The notes under the pieces: model-generated
The model's input: only the letters and a program-made list of their open reading frames with translations
What the model was told of the DNA's origin: nothing
The model's database searches: none
Source of the DNA: an uncultured Schlesneria sp.
GTDB taxonomy: Bacteria > Planctomycetota > Planctomycetia > Planctomycetales > Planctomycetaceae
Length of the DNA stretch: 64,000 nt
Direction of reading: 5' to 3'
Assembly: GCA_903834925.1 (NCBI GenBank)
Contig: CAILLA010000144.1
Coordinates: 1 to 64,000 of the forward strand
Made by a program: the position numbers and the translations under genes
Part shown: positions 7,693 to 17,473 of the stretch, piece after piece
How positions within the stretch are numbered: position 1 is the first letter of the stretch
Layout: every line of letters starts with the position of its first letter

Positions 7693-9177
7693 CTAAGCTG
7701 ACCAGATTGTCGTCTCTTCAAACGGAAACATTGGCTGCCGACGATTTCGATAGGGAAGCTGAGTCATATCCGCCACCGTAACACCGCGAGTATTGACGCG
7801 CAGAATGCTGGGGCAAACCGAACGGTACGCCGCTAGCGGGGCATTCACCCCTTTCGCAACAATGATTTGAAACTTCTTCGGGTCTAACCCAAACGTCGTA
7901 AGCTGCTTTAAGCTGAATGGAAGTGATCGTTTCGAGGTGACCATTACTGTCAGCCCGTTTCTAGTGGACAGGATTGCCGTGCGTCCTTGATCAAACTCCG
8001 TAAACCCGCCGTGACGAACTTCACTTTCGGTATATCGTCCTTCTTCCAATTGCAGAACGGAGAATTCGGCCTCGAAGGGGGGGCCGTGCAGCTCGTCGGT
8101 CCGACCACCGATCGACAATGTTCTTGTGTTCCCAACACCGATCGCTTCCGCAGCCTGAACCGTTGCGGCATCGTCAATGCAGACAAACGCCGGACCAATC
8201 CCTGTTCGATACAGTTCATGAGCCAGCCATGTTCCATCTCCCGGCGAGCCACCCCCGACATTGTCGCCCATGTCAAGCAGGCAAACCGGTCCGGGCAAGT
8301 TTGCCGCTTGAGCCACGGCATCTTCGACTGACAGAAATGTTCCCGCCAAACCCTGTCGCAAATTCCACATCTCGTGACCAAGTTCATTGGCCAGTTGTTG
8401 GGCCAGTTCAAGATTTCCATCGGTAACCACGAGCGACGACGAACCCATTTCCGCGACATCGGCGTAGGGAAAACCGAACATCAAACTCGACGCGAGCACT
8501 CCCTCGCGACCTCGGACTTCATCGAAGCGTTCTGCGAGTTCCTTGCAAGGGGATTCCGAAGTGCATTGGCGCTCAATGTTGATGGCCATTGGCGGATAAC
8601 AAGCGACCTGAACGGGACGAATCTCGCCCTTCAGCGTTCGAATCATCAACTCAGCCGCTTCGACACCCCGATTCTCTTGATCGATATGCGGGTTTGTCCG
8701 GTAGCTGACGAGTGCATCGGTCGCGGCCACCATCGCTGCTGACAAATTTCCGTGTGGATCAAGGGTCCCGATCATCGGCATCGTCGGACCGACAACGGAT
8801 CGAATTTTTGATAACCAGGCCCCATCGGCGTCCGGAAACAAACGCGAAACCGTCGCACCATGGGGAGCTACGAGAAGTCCATCCAGTTGCCCGGCTGAAT
8901 TCAACTGCTCTATCATCGTTTTCAACAATACATCGAACGCTTCAGGCTCAATCGTCCCAAACGGCAAAGCGCGAGCGGCAAACAGCGGCACCGCCTCGAT
9001 CCCCGCACGTGCCAATCCATCAAAAAAACCGCGAATTTCGTGATGAGCGTTGGCAAATTGAGTTCGAACTTCATCGCCAACCAGAAACAAATCTTGCTGG
9101 AAATGACCCAGCGTCGTCGTCCCCGGAAGGAACGTATTCGACTCTTGAATCAGTGCGAGAATGCCAACTCGAGGCAT
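7693..9177 (-). CDS. M81 family metallopeptidase, MlrC-like
   Basis: A 494-residue member of the M81/MlrC family (named after the enzyme MlrC, which degrades linearised microcystin). The N-terminus MPRVGILALIQESNTFLPGTTTL is diagnostic of the family, with the ExNTF motif. The middle has TLDPHGNLSAAM (about residue 140) and YRTNPHID (about 160), supplying the His and Asp residues proposed to hold zinc, and the C-terminal half has DMGDNVGGGSPGDGTW (about 300), the conserved MlrC C-terminal motif. No signal peptide is seen. It ends 33 bp before the GspF-like gene, so it may head the same transcript, though a functional tie is not obvious. The natural substrate is unknown; family members are often found near peptide or amino-acid uptake genes. 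Confidence 0.88.
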   Translation of the reverse strand: MPRVGILALIQESNTFLPGTTTLGHFQQDLFLVGDEVRTQFANAHHEIRGFFDGLARAGIEAVPLFAARALPFGTIEPEAFDVLLKTMIEQLNSAGQLDGLLVAPHGATVSRLFPDADGAWLSKIRSVVGPTMPMIGTLDPHGNLSAAMVAATDALVSYRTNPHIDQENRGVEAAELMIRTLKGEIRPVQVACYPPMAINIERQCTSESPCKELAERFDEVRGREGVLASSLMFGFPYADVAEMGSSSLVVTDGNLELAQQLANELGHEMWNLRQGLAGTFLSVEDAVAQAANLPGPVCLLDMGDNVGGGSPGDGTWLAHELYRTGIGPAFVCIDDAATVQAAEAIGVGNTRTLSIGGRTDELHGPPFEAEFSVLQLEEGRYTESEVRHGGFTEFDQGRTAILSTRNGLTVMVTSKRSLPFSLKQLTTFGLDPKKFQIIVAKGVNAPLAAYRSVCPSILRVNTRGVTVADMTQLPYRNRRQPMFPFEETTIWSA

Positions 9178-9566
9178 GGTGAATCTTTGAAAGTTATGGG
9201 TGTAAACAAAGGCGTGAATGACGTTCCGCCTGCCGAAAGGCTGTCAGGCGATGAACTAAAGACAGTATGCCTGACTTCGAGCCAAAAAGAAAGTGTTTAA
9301 AAACCGAATTCAAGGGAAATTTATCGGAATCGGACCGACAAAGCACTGCTGTAAGGGGGAAACGGCTGGATCAATCAACACCGGGCTAGATTTCGTCGTT
9401 TGCATGTGATGACGGTCGAGTGATCTGATAGGATCGGCCTCGTCGAACCAGGAAGTCCGTGGCCACCGCATGACAACCTGTCGAATGCTGTCTGGCGAAA
9501 GTTTATCAACCGGCTGACTTTCGGTCGTGTTGCCGATTGTGACCTGTCAGTCAAGTACCCCTGTCG
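9178..9566. other. Intergenic gap between divergent genes
   Basis: This 389-bp stretch separates the divergently transcribed M81 peptidase (minus) and GntP-type permease (plus) genes and should hold both promoters. I see no supported gene. A possible weak stem is formed by the CCTGCCG and CAGGC segments around 9229-9250, but it is not strong enough to call a regulatory element. Confidence 0.5.
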
Positions 9567-10979
9567 ATGCTGCATGACATCTATCAACTTTCGATTCTAT
9601 TCGGCTGCATGGCGCTCATGATGACGCTGGTGGTTCGGGGCAAAAGCATTTTCGTTGTGGCACCACTGTGTGCCCTGATCGCTGTGACATTGAGTGGCGT
9701 TGACCCCATCGTGCAGATGAACGAAGCCTACATGACCGGGTTCGCCGATTATGTAAAGCGTTTCTATCTGATCTTTACCCTGGGAGCTGTCTTCGGAAAG
9801 TTAATGGATGAATCCGGAGCCGCCGTGACGATCGCCCGAACGGTCGGCCAACGGTTGGGAAAGAACCAGGCGTGCCTGGCGGTGGTTCTGGCCTGTGCCG
9901 TCCTGACATATGGCGGTGTTTCGTTGTTTGTCGTCGGGTTCTCGGTTTACCCGCTTGCCGTCCACCTATTTCGCTCGGCAAATCTTCCTCGTCGGTTCAT
10001 TCCAGCGGCGATCGCCTTCGGATCAATTACGTTCACAATGACCTCAGCGGGCTCACCGGAAATACAGAATTTGATCCCCATCAAATATCTTGTCAGCTCA
10101 ACAACGGGCGAATCGTTAACAGATGCTCGAGCCGGTTGGCCGGTGAGTCTGATCGTTGCGTTACTGATGTTTGTCATCGGACAATGGTATCTCGAACGTG
10201 CAATTCAGCGTGACATCAAATCGGGACTCGGCTTTGAAGTGCGCGACACGGACCGAGTCCAAACACCAGATGCTTCGGGACCAGCATTTCTCATCTCGAT
10301 CTTGCCGTTGCTTGTGACCGTGCTGACGCTCAATCTGCTTCCTTCGTTGTGTCGAGGATTCGCCTCGTCGTGGCTATCGTCAGAACGTACGCCGACACTG
10401 CACGCGATCCTCAGTCGATTTCCTGAAGATGGAACGCTGGCAATTTTTCTCGGCGTGATCGCCGGGACGATCGTGATGCGACGGAGGTTAAAAGACGTCT
10501 GGAAGTGCTTTGGCGACGGCTTCTTCAATGGTTTTCTGGCCGTTGGATCAACAAGCGCGGTCGTCGGGTTTGGTACAGCTGTGAAAACATTGTCCTCATT
10601 TGAACTTGTCGTGAATTGGGTGACAAAAATCCCTGGCGATCCATTGATCGGTGCGGCGATCGCCGTGGCCGTGATTGCGGCCATTGCCGGTTCCGCTTCG
10701 GGCGGACAGGCAATTGCTCTGCCAGTGATCAAGCCGATCTACGTCGATCAACTTGGAGTCGCCCCACGTGCCTTACATCGAATTGTCGCAATCTCGTCGG
10801 GGACGTTGGACTCACTCCCCGCCAATGGTTACGTCGTGATGTTGATCCATAACATTTGCGGCGAGACGCATTCCCGTGCCTACGGTCCCATCTTCGTGAC
10901 GACGGTACTGATCCCTGCTTTGGGAACCGCAGTCGCCATCGCGTTCTTCAAGTTCTTTCCACAATGGGGATTACTTTGA
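9567..10979 (+). CDS. GntP-family permease
   Basis: A 470-residue, very hydrophobic protein with about 12 membrane segments. The pattern TLGAVFGKLMDESGAAVTIARTV (about residues 70-93), the GGVSLFVVGFSVYPLA segment (about 110-125) and the late GSASGGQAIALPVIKP segment match the GntP family of proton-coupled gluconate / hydroxy-acid symporters. Substrate specificity cannot be deduced; other members carry gluconate, idonate, glycerate or 3-hydroxybutyrate. It stands alone on the plus strand and is convergent with the kinase gene 56 bp downstream. The ATG at 9567 gives a normal family length. Confidence 0.83.
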   Translation: MLHDIYQLSILFGCMALMMTLVVRGKSIFVVAPLCALIAVTLSGVDPIVQMNEAYMTGFADYVKRFYLIFTLGAVFGKLMDESGAAVTIARTVGQRLGKNQACLAVVLACAVLTYGGVSLFVVGFSVYPLAVHLFRSANLPRRFIPAAIAFGSITFTMTSAGSPEIQNLIPIKYLVSSTTGESLTDARAGWPVSLIVALLMFVIGQWYLERAIQRDIKSGLGFEVRDTDRVQTPDASGPAFLISILPLLVTVLTLNLLPSLCRGFASSWLSSERTPTLHAILSRFPEDGTLAIFLGVIAGTIVMRRRLKDVWKCFGDGFFNGFLAVGSTSAVVGFGTAVKTLSSFELVVNWVTKIPGDPLIGAAIAVAVIAAIAGSASGGQAIALPVIKPIYVDQLGVAPRALHRIVAISSGTLDSLPANGYVVMLIHNICGETHSRAYGPIFVTTVLIPALGTAVAIAFFKFFPQWGLL

Positions 10980-11035
10980 AGAAGCTTCCGCCCGGTTTCG
11001 GCATTTTCGATCGCCGCGAGCGACCGTCAACGGTT

Positions 11036-13708
11036 CTAGCGTTCGAGATGCGGCAGCTTTTTGACCGGGGCACCGGCGGCATAACCGTCGCTGGCACCTT
11101 TTACCGCAGGATTTGACTCCGCCGACAATGCCACGTCGTCCAGAGTCAGGCTCGAAAACGATTTATCCGGGGTGCTGACGACGGGAAGATTGATCGACTG
11201 CACACCTTCGTACGTCCGCGAAAAGGACTTCCACTGACTCTGCTCAAACGGGGGAAAATTCCCAGTCAATTGTGACGTCGAGATATCGAGAAAGGTTTCG
11301 ATGTTGTTGTAGAAATTGAGGTCCCCTTTCCAAGAGAATGACTGCTCAAAATCCATAAATTCGGCCAGCCCTCGCATGGAAATCAATGGTCGATTCGGCC
11401 CACAGGAAATCACGTTGTTTCGTGCGTCAACGAAAATTGGAGGCAATTTCTCGGTTAATCCCCCCATCCCTTCAACCGACAACAGGCTTTGACCGAGCAG
11501 GCAAGTGACGTGCTCAAGTCCAAGCGAAATACTCTCTTTTTCCATTCCAATCGGGTTCATGACCAGCTTGAGTTGCAAGAGATTGCCATCCACTCCAACG
11601 ACAGAATCTTTAAGCTCGAACCGCGCCGGCACCGGGTCGCGCAGCACGATGAAATCGCAAACTCCGCGGACGAAGCTTTCCGTTAACAACATTTCGGGTG
11701 GAATCACGGGCATCCCGTTCTTCCGCAGTCCCATCCCGTCCAATCCTTGCCCAACTGGCGCTCGTTGCTCGAAGACACAAGCCGCTTTGTTATGAGGGTT
11801 CATGACCGTAACAGTGACGCCCTTTAATTGCACTTTTTCGGGTCGTTCAAGCGAGAACATCGCCCAGCGATCGGAAATCGCGCGATTGGGGACAACCATC
11901 ACAAGATCGACATTGACGAATTCAAGCAGGCCACCGGCGACGGTGATCATGTGTGGCTGTGACCCGTCGGCAGTAAACTCATTTGGCGCAAACAGAATTG
12001 TCGGCCGATATCCTTCGGCCGCGCGAATGATCAGTTTCTTGTTTGGTAACCGAATCGGACGTTCGGCTTCACGAATTCCGTTGTATCGCAACTCGATCGT
12101 ACTACCGACTTCCGCTGCTTCTGTACACGCTGCTTCCAGGCTGGCATAAGACTTGCCATTTTTGATCTGAATGGCAGGGATCGATTCACCCGTCGGAACT
12201 GTAGGTTTGTCGGCCGTCAGTGATGGCTTCGGCTTGTCGAGAATCGTTAAAGGCTCTGGAATTGTTGAATTGTTCGTCGACGGAATCGGTACGAAACTAT
12301 TTGCTCCCTGCTCGGAAGTACCTTGTGAAGTTTTCTGATTAAAAATATCTGGCGGGATCACTGAAACTTTCGGATCGTCAGCCGATCGGGATGTCGTCTC
12401 ACGAACTTTGGGTTGTTGTTCTGCGACGGACGCGGTTTGTTCCAGGTCATTCTCAAGTGGAAACGAGTCCGATTGATCTCGTTTATTCTGAGCCGTGTTT
12501 TGCTGAGAAATGATGCGTGAAAAGTCTGGATAAAATTGAACGGCAGCGACAAGCAGACATAAGGCACATGTCGTTGCCACCCATCCAAAGTTACTCTGCC
12601 AGAATGGGGGCTTGAATCGTGTTGCCGTCAACCAGACCTGGCCATCGATCGGTACGGCTCCCGCACCAAGACTGCGTGCCACAATCAACAGGTCCCGTAG
12701 CAATTCACCCGGCGAAGCATAGCGCCGTGCCGGAATACTCGCCATCATCTTACGGACGACATGAGACAGCATCGGCGTCACACGCCGGTTCTTTTTCGCC
12801 GGATCAGGGGGATCTTTGTCCTGATGATCCAATAGCTTTTGAAGAGCCGTACCCTCGGGGTAAGGTGGCTCGCCGGTCAGCATGTGATAAAGGGTACAAC
12901 CGAGCGAATAGATGTCACTTCGAACATCGACACTATGTGGATCACGCGCCTGTTCGGGCGAGATATAGTCGAACGTTCCCAGCGTGGTTCCCGGGATGGT
13001 CAGTTCAAACGATGACTCGAATGACGTTTTCCGAGCCAGTCCCAGGTCGACGAGCTTCGCACGACCAAATGGCGTAATCAAAACGTTCGATGGCTTGATG
13101 TCACGGTGGATCACACCGGCGCTTGAAGTATGGTTCAGAGCTGCCGTCAACTGAATCGCGTAATTAACTGCCTCAGCCGGCTCCATCCAGCCTTTCGCTC
13201 GGATCAAATCTCGAAGATTCTGCCCAGGCACATATTCGTACGCGATATAATGCAGGCCCGACTCTTCGCCAGAATAAAAGACGCGGGCAATATTGTCGTG
13301 ATCGAGTCGTGCCGCCGCCTGAGCTTCGTTCTGAAACCGTTGTACGGAGGTTTGATCAAGCGCGAGCGACGGCGCGAGAACTTTTAACGCGACGTCCCGC
13401 TTCAGACGGTCGTCTGATGCGAGAAAGACGCTGCCCATCCCCCCGACACCGATCCTTTTTTGGATCGTAAAATGACCAATCGTAATCCCTGCGACGTTTT
13501 CAGCATCGTGAGTGGTCGGGAAAAGACGTGGAACAAAATCGTTACCATTCGTCGAGATTTCACCGGAAAGCCCTGTTGAAGGCATCACTCGGGGATTTGT
13601 GATTACCGTTTCCGGACCGACACCTTTACCGGTACGCCACAAATAACCGAAGCCAGACCCGGTACTACTACCGGATTCAGACTTCGGTTGATTCAGGCTG
13701 CTGGCCAT
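11036..13708 (-). CDS. Membrane Ser/Thr kinase with beta-helix-like sensor
   Basis: An 890-residue Hanks-type protein kinase. The kinase domain spans about residues 80-345: glycine loop GVGGMGSV (87-94), catalytic lysine in VALK (109), HRDIKPSN (201-208), DLG (221-223, in place of DFG) and SPEQA (about 250). A Pro/Ser/Gln-rich region and one membrane helix (FGWVATTCALCLLVAAVQF, about 378-396) follow, then a low-complexity linker and a C-terminal domain of about 350 residues. That domain contains repeated short strands of the IELRYNGIREAE / LEFVNVDLVMV kind, consistent with a right-handed beta-helix, outside the cytoplasm. The layout implies sensing across the membrane and phosphorylation inside. 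Targets are unknown. The N-terminal 70 residues are low-complexity. It is convergent with the GntP gene. Confidence 0.92.
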   Translation of the reverse strand: MASSLNQPKSESGSSTGSGFGYLWRTGKGVGPETVITNPRVMPSTGLSGEISTNGNDFVPRLFPTTHDAENVAGITIGHFTIQKRIGVGGMGSVFLASDDRLKRDVALKVLAPSLALDQTSVQRFQNEAQAAARLDHDNIARVFYSGEESGLHYIAYEYVPGQNLRDLIRAKGWMEPAEAVNYAIQLTAALNHTSSAGVIHRDIKPSNVLITPFGRAKLVDLGLARKTSFESSFELTIPGTTLGTFDYISPEQARDPHSVDVRSDIYSLGCTLYHMLTGEPPYPEGTALQKLLDHQDKDPPDPAKKNRRVTPMLSHVVRKMMASIPARRYASPGELLRDLLIVARSLGAGAVPIDGQVWLTATRFKPPFWQSNFGWVATTCALCLLVAAVQFYPDFSRIISQQNTAQNKRDQSDSFPLENDLEQTASVAEQQPKVRETTSRSADDPKVSVIPPDIFNQKTSQGTSEQGANSFVPIPSTNNSTIPEPLTILDKPKPSLTADKPTVPTGESIPAIQIKNGKSYASLEAACTEAAEVGSTIELRYNGIREAERPIRLPNKKLIIRAAEGYRPTILFAPNEFTADGSQPHMITVAGGLLEFVNVDLVMVVPNRAISDRWAMFSLERPEKVQLKGVTVTVMNPHNKAACVFEQRAPVGQGLDGMGLRKNGMPVIPPEMLLTESFVRGVCDFIVLRDPVPARFELKDSVVGVDGNLLQLKLVMNPIGMEKESISLGLEHVTCLLGQSLLSVEGMGGLTEKLPPIFVDARNNVISCGPNRPLISMRGLAEFMDFEQSFSWKGDLNFYNNIETFLDISTSQLTGNFPPFEQSQWKSFSRTYEGVQSINLPVVSTPDKSFSSLTLDDVALSAESNPAVKGASDGYAAGAPVKKLPHLER

Positions 13709-13933
13709 AATGCCCGCCAGGGGAAACTTTTGTTAAAAATTTATGAATTTCGAAAACTTCAACACGATTCTCAAAAAGACGGGATGTGAGAATCGAAACT
13801 CTACGGAAAGGGCTCAGCGTTTCGACAAGGTCGCAAGACTTTGTTCGATCCGTTGATCTTAACTCTGTATTCTTGAAACTGATTCTTTATCTGACCATAG
13901 GGAATACCGAACTCGACACAAATCGACGATTTA

Positions 13934-14242
13934 TCAACCAATGATGCCCCGGTTTACGACCTCAGACACATCCATTTGAATTGCGTTCAGATATTTTTCC
14001 AATGATTCGACTAAACCGCCGGTAAATCGATCGCTTTCGACCACGGCGGAAACATAGCTTCGAATTGTCACATCGGCAACCGGCGGTAAACCGGACGCCG
14101 GATCATGTTGGCGGCTTAACTTCTTAAGCTCATGGACTTTCGGTATAAATCCCATTTCAAGATGTTCAGTTAATTCACGGAGAACGCGTTCGGCGTCCCG
14201 CAGCTTTTCACGAAGAGTCAATTGATCAATGGAGGAACTCAT
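13934..14242 (-). CDS. Hypothetical protein, 102 residues
   Basis: I do not recognise this protein. It is 102 residues, hydrophilic and mostly helical by appearance: an N-terminal stretch with heptad-like leucines (LREKLRDAERVLRELTEHLEM) could form a coiled coil, and a second helical region follows a GLPPVADVT loop. No signal peptide, membrane segment or metal motif is seen. A codon pattern like its neighbours, a reasonable GAGGAACTC ribosome-binding site before the ATG, and its divergent position 102 bp from the phosphoesterase gene support it as real. A small adaptor or chaperone-like helical protein would fit, but that is a guess. Confidence 0.65.
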   Translation of the reverse strand: MSSSIDQLTLREKLRDAERVLRELTEHLEMGFIPKVHELKKLSRQHDPASGLPPVADVTIRSYVSAVVESDRFTGGLVESLEKYLNAIQMDVSEVVNRGIIG

Positions 14243-14344
14243 GAAAGATTCTTGTCAAACGAGTTCGATAGCGAAATGATGCCCTATTAGACCGTTCCGT
14301 GATGTCAATCGTCAAGACGGATTAGACTTTCTGGAAAGCAGACG

Positions 14345-15049
14345 ATGAAAATCCTCGTTCTTGCCGATATTCATGCGAACTCGATCGCGCTCCAGGCAAT
14401 TCAAGAAACCTTCGATGTTTGCCTGTTTTTAGGCGACCTGGTCGAATACGGCGTCGATCCGATCCCATGCATCGATTGGGTACGAACGCATGCAACCGGA
14501 GCGATACGTGGAAATCACGATCACTCCGTCGCACAACGAGTTCCTCCGCCGTTCGGAACCGGTTTTCGTAAGCTGGCCGGGGCGACGCGGCAGCTCCACT
14601 GGAACATTCTTCAGCCATCCCATCTGAAGTATCTGACTCAATTGCCCGTGACTCAGAACCTGGTGATTGATGGATTGCGATTTCATCTGGTCCACGCAAC
14701 CCCACGCGATCCGATGGATGAATATCTTGCCGCCGATGTTGAGGGCTGGCAGAGACGGTTAACGAACTTTGACGTCGATTTCGTCTGCGTCGGGCACACC
14801 CATATCCCCTTTCATCTTGATCTGGGGACTTGCCAGGTCTTGAATCCAGGAAGCGTCGGGCAACCACGCGACGGCGACCCACGTGCCGCCTACGCGATCA
14901 TCGAAAATGGCCGAGTCGAGTTAAAGCGGATCGAATATGATGTCGAAGCGGCTGTCAGGCAATTGCAGAATAGCCGGATCGATCAAGAGTTGATCGACCT
15001 CGCTTCGCAAACATTGAGGACAGGCGGTCGTGCCAAGGCGTCACCGTAG
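14345..15049 (+). CDS. YfcE/MJ0936-type metallophosphoesterase
   Basis: A 234-residue calcineurin-like phosphoesterase. All five metal-binding blocks are present: DIHANSIAL (residues 7-15, D-x-H), GDLVEYG (about 29-35), GNHDHSV (about 58-64, GNHD/E), HLVHATPRD (about 118) and GHTHIPF (about 155-161). The subfamily (YfcE, MJ0936) acts on phosphodiesters in a manganese-dependent way; the cellular substrate is generally unknown. It is cytosolic, with no signal peptide. It is single on the plus strand and convergent with the PPC-domain gene, 63 bp downstream. A large minus-strand frame opposite to it (14322-14882) is a shadow. Confidence 0.93.
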   Translation: MKILVLADIHANSIALQAIQETFDVCLFLGDLVEYGVDPIPCIDWVRTHATGAIRGNHDHSVAQRVPPPFGTGFRKLAGATRQLHWNILQPSHLKYLTQLPVTQNLVIDGLRFHLVHATPRDPMDEYLAADVEGWQRRLTNFDVDFVCVGHTHIPFHLDLGTCQVLNPGSVGQPRDGDPRAAYAIIENGRVELKRIEYDVEAAVRQLQNSRIDQELIDLASQTLRTGGRAKASP

Positions 15050-15112
15050 TGCGAACCAACGGTTTTGAGAATCCGTCGGAGAATCTTTGATGGGTTTCGT
15101 CCTCGAACGACA

Positions 15113-17305
15113 TTATTCCTTTTCAACCGTGACAAACACTGGCGGGCTTGAATACGTGGCTTTCATCACAAAGTTGATGGCGAAATTCGCCATCACGGCG
15201 GTCACCTGGCGATCGACGGGTGGAGCGGTCTTATCAGCCTTCAGCGTGATGAACCCTTCACTATCGGTTCCCGTGAGTAACGTTTTGCTTTGGTTCCCTT
15301 CCATCGTCACCCCCTCGGGCAAGCTGTTCGCATAAACCTGTTCGAGATGGCGATACATGAAGTCCAGTGTCACGTTGGCGTTGACGTCCTTAGCGCGTAC
15401 CAGGTTGATCAGAATCTTTTTCGATTCGCCTGGCTTCAAACGGATTTCGGTTTCGCTCAAGTTAACTGCCAACAGGTCTGCACTCTCCCCGACCGCGACG
15501 CAATGGGTTTCGACGGGATAGTGTCCTCGTCCTCCGCCGGGCGAGTAATATTCCTGATACGGCACCGCTATCGCTAAAAGTTCCACCGTGGTCGTCTCGC
15601 CATTCGCGCCAGACGGACCAGGAATGGTATGCGTCGCTGTCCCCCAGATTCGGACATCTCGCGCAATTGGTTTCAGTTCCGGCGAAGCGAACAAACCGAT
15701 GCAGCCATCGATCCCTTTCCCTGCGAGGATTCGTCCGCAGGTTGCCACGACACCGGGTGGCAGGCCGTCAATATGCAGTTGAACTTCCCCTGTGAATCCA
15801 TGCTTGCGAACGATTCGCACAAAAATCGCTCCGCATGTTCCTGGGGTGAGCTGAGTCTTGTCGGTATCGACTTCCAGCATGAAGTACGGCTGGGTCTTGG
15901 TCACTTGCAATGCATACTCGAAACCCGCTCCACCGCGCAATAATCCGTCCCGAATTTCCACGATGAACGTACCAGCGATCGGTGCCTCCCACCCTTCGAA
16001 CCACGTGTCGGCATGAGTCAGCCGGCCGAACCGTCCGTCATCATCTTCGCGAATTGGCTGGCCTTGTGCGTTGAGGATTCGCAAGAACGAATCGAGATTC
16101 GACATCTGACGTCGCGCGATAACTTCAAAGGTAAACCGCTCACCCTTCTTCGCGACAAAGGAATAACAGTCCAGATCTGAAGGAGATTCGATACGTCCCG
16201 AAATGACTTGTGGCACTTCAAATGGCACCGCAGTCATCGCGGAATCATTGTCGCCAGCCGGTTCGACGATCGTCGGCAAATCCGTCACGTAGAACCCAAC
16301 CGGATTCGAGACTTGATCCCCCATCGCGACAGGAAGCGAGACCAATCCCGGCGCAGTCCCTTCCGGCACTCGGACAACTCCTTTGAAATCGCCAGTTAGA
16401 CCCACGCCGCTCAATTCGACGCTTGTTTCCAGTCCTGCTTTGACCGCCTTGGGAAAAGCACCTGTCACAAATGGACGGGAGTTGGCTTCGATGCAGTAAA
16501 CCCAATCGACATTTCCCTGATAACGGACGTCGCGAATCTCAAGCAGGTACTCGCCTGCCTGCTCAAAACGATGGGTGAGAAACGGGTCGGCAAAAAAGGC
16601 GTTATCGGATGTGCCGAGCACGCTCCCTTTGATATCTCGCAAAAACAGGATCGGGTCCGCATGCACCTGCAAATCATGGATCTTGTCCTGCAAACGCTGA
16701 CACCGAACGTGAAACAGAATTGTTTGACCCGCTTCTGCTGAAAATTTCCAGAAATCACAATCCTCACCCTTTTCGATCGTGCCACAAAGTGCTGCGGGAA
16801 GAGTGACTGATTGGGCCTTATCTGCAGAGTTATTCTCAGCGGCTTCAACAACCACAGGGTCGCGGACGACCACCAGTTGTCCGATCGTGCTGGCACCATG
16901 TGGAGTCGCCAGACGAAACTCGCGTACACCAGGCAACGCGTCGGCGGTCACCGTGAATTTCACTTTCAGCTTGGTGACATCTTTCGGCTTTTCTCCAGGC
17001 TTGAGTTCGGGCATTACGGGGGGAACGACTTCCGCAGTCACGCCGTTACCGCCAACCGTCACTTGATACGCACCCAGCATCGTATAGCGAGAATTCACCT
17101 CGCACTCGGTTGTTGCCCCGACTTGGATGGCGACCGGCTTGAGACTCATCACCATCGGATACGAAATCTGAGCGAAGATCGGCGAGATTGCTGTCAGTCC
17201 CAAAACCAACGTGATGGTCAACAGCGATTGGAACCCTTTTGAAACGAATATGTTAGTCACCGATTTTAAAAAACCGCGATTTGTTAACGCGAAGTTGAGT
17301 CGCAT
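15113..17305 (-). CDS. Secreted PPC-domain protein
   Basis: A 730-residue exported protein. The N-terminus is a long basic region followed by a hydrophobic core (SLLTITLVLGLTAISPIFAQ, about residues 27-46) that fits a Sec signal with cleavage after AQ. The mature part opens with an Ig-like segment (SLKPVAIQVGATTECEVNS) and then two pre-peptidase C-terminal (PPC) domains. One lies near residues 155-270 (NSADKAQSVTLPAALCGTIE, then DCDFWKFSAEAGQTI), and the other near 355-465 (NDSAMTAVPFEVPQVISGRI, then DLDCYSFVAKKGERF). The rest resembles further beta-sandwich domains. No catalytic domain is visible, so it may be a surface or matrix protein whose PPC modules mediate adhesion or folding. Proteins of this build are common in planctomycetes. 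Confidence 0.8.
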   Translation of the reverse strand: MRLNFALTNRGFLKSVTNIFVSKGFQSLLTITLVLGLTAISPIFAQISYPMVMSLKPVAIQVGATTECEVNSRYTMLGAYQVTVGGNGVTAEVVPPVMPELKPGEKPKDVTKLKVKFTVTADALPGVREFRLATPHGASTIGQLVVVRDPVVVEAAENNSADKAQSVTLPAALCGTIEKGEDCDFWKFSAEAGQTILFHVRCQRLQDKIHDLQVHADPILFLRDIKGSVLGTSDNAFFADPFLTHRFEQAGEYLLEIRDVRYQGNVDWVYCIEANSRPFVTGAFPKAVKAGLETSVELSGVGLTGDFKGVVRVPEGTAPGLVSLPVAMGDQVSNPVGFYVTDLPTIVEPAGDNDSAMTAVPFEVPQVISGRIESPSDLDCYSFVAKKGERFTFEVIARRQMSNLDSFLRILNAQGQPIREDDDGRFGRLTHADTWFEGWEAPIAGTFIVEIRDGLLRGGAGFEYALQVTKTQPYFMLEVDTDKTQLTPGTCGAIFVRIVRKHGFTGEVQLHIDGLPPGVVATCGRILAGKGIDGCIGLFASPELKPIARDVRIWGTATHTIPGPSGANGETTTVELLAIAVPYQEYYSPGGGRGHYPVETHCVAVGESADLLAVNLSETEIRLKPGESKKILINLVRAKDVNANVTLDFMYRHLEQVYANSLPEGVTMEGNQSKTLLTGTDSEGFITLKADKTAPPVDRQVTAVMANFAINFVMKATYSSPPVFVTVEKE

Positions 17306-17473
17306 GATGCGCCCTTATTTGACATAAACGAATTCTTACGTGTTCGCAGCATAACAATTGCAGCTCATCAAGAAACAGTCAAAGCGTGAGCACCTTTGGA
17401 GAACACATCGAAATGGTAAACCTGAACGGACGGAGACTTGAGTTTTTGTAATTGATCGGTCAAACCTCTTCGC

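Noticed and set aside
10205-10732. 175-codon minus-strand frame in the GntP gene
   Set aside because: Shadow of membrane segments; threonine- and proline-rich as expected for an antisense frame.
14322-14882. 186-codon minus-strand frame opposite to the phosphoesterase
   Set aside because: It lies wholly under a gene with all five metal motifs; its own product is basic and low in recognisable content.
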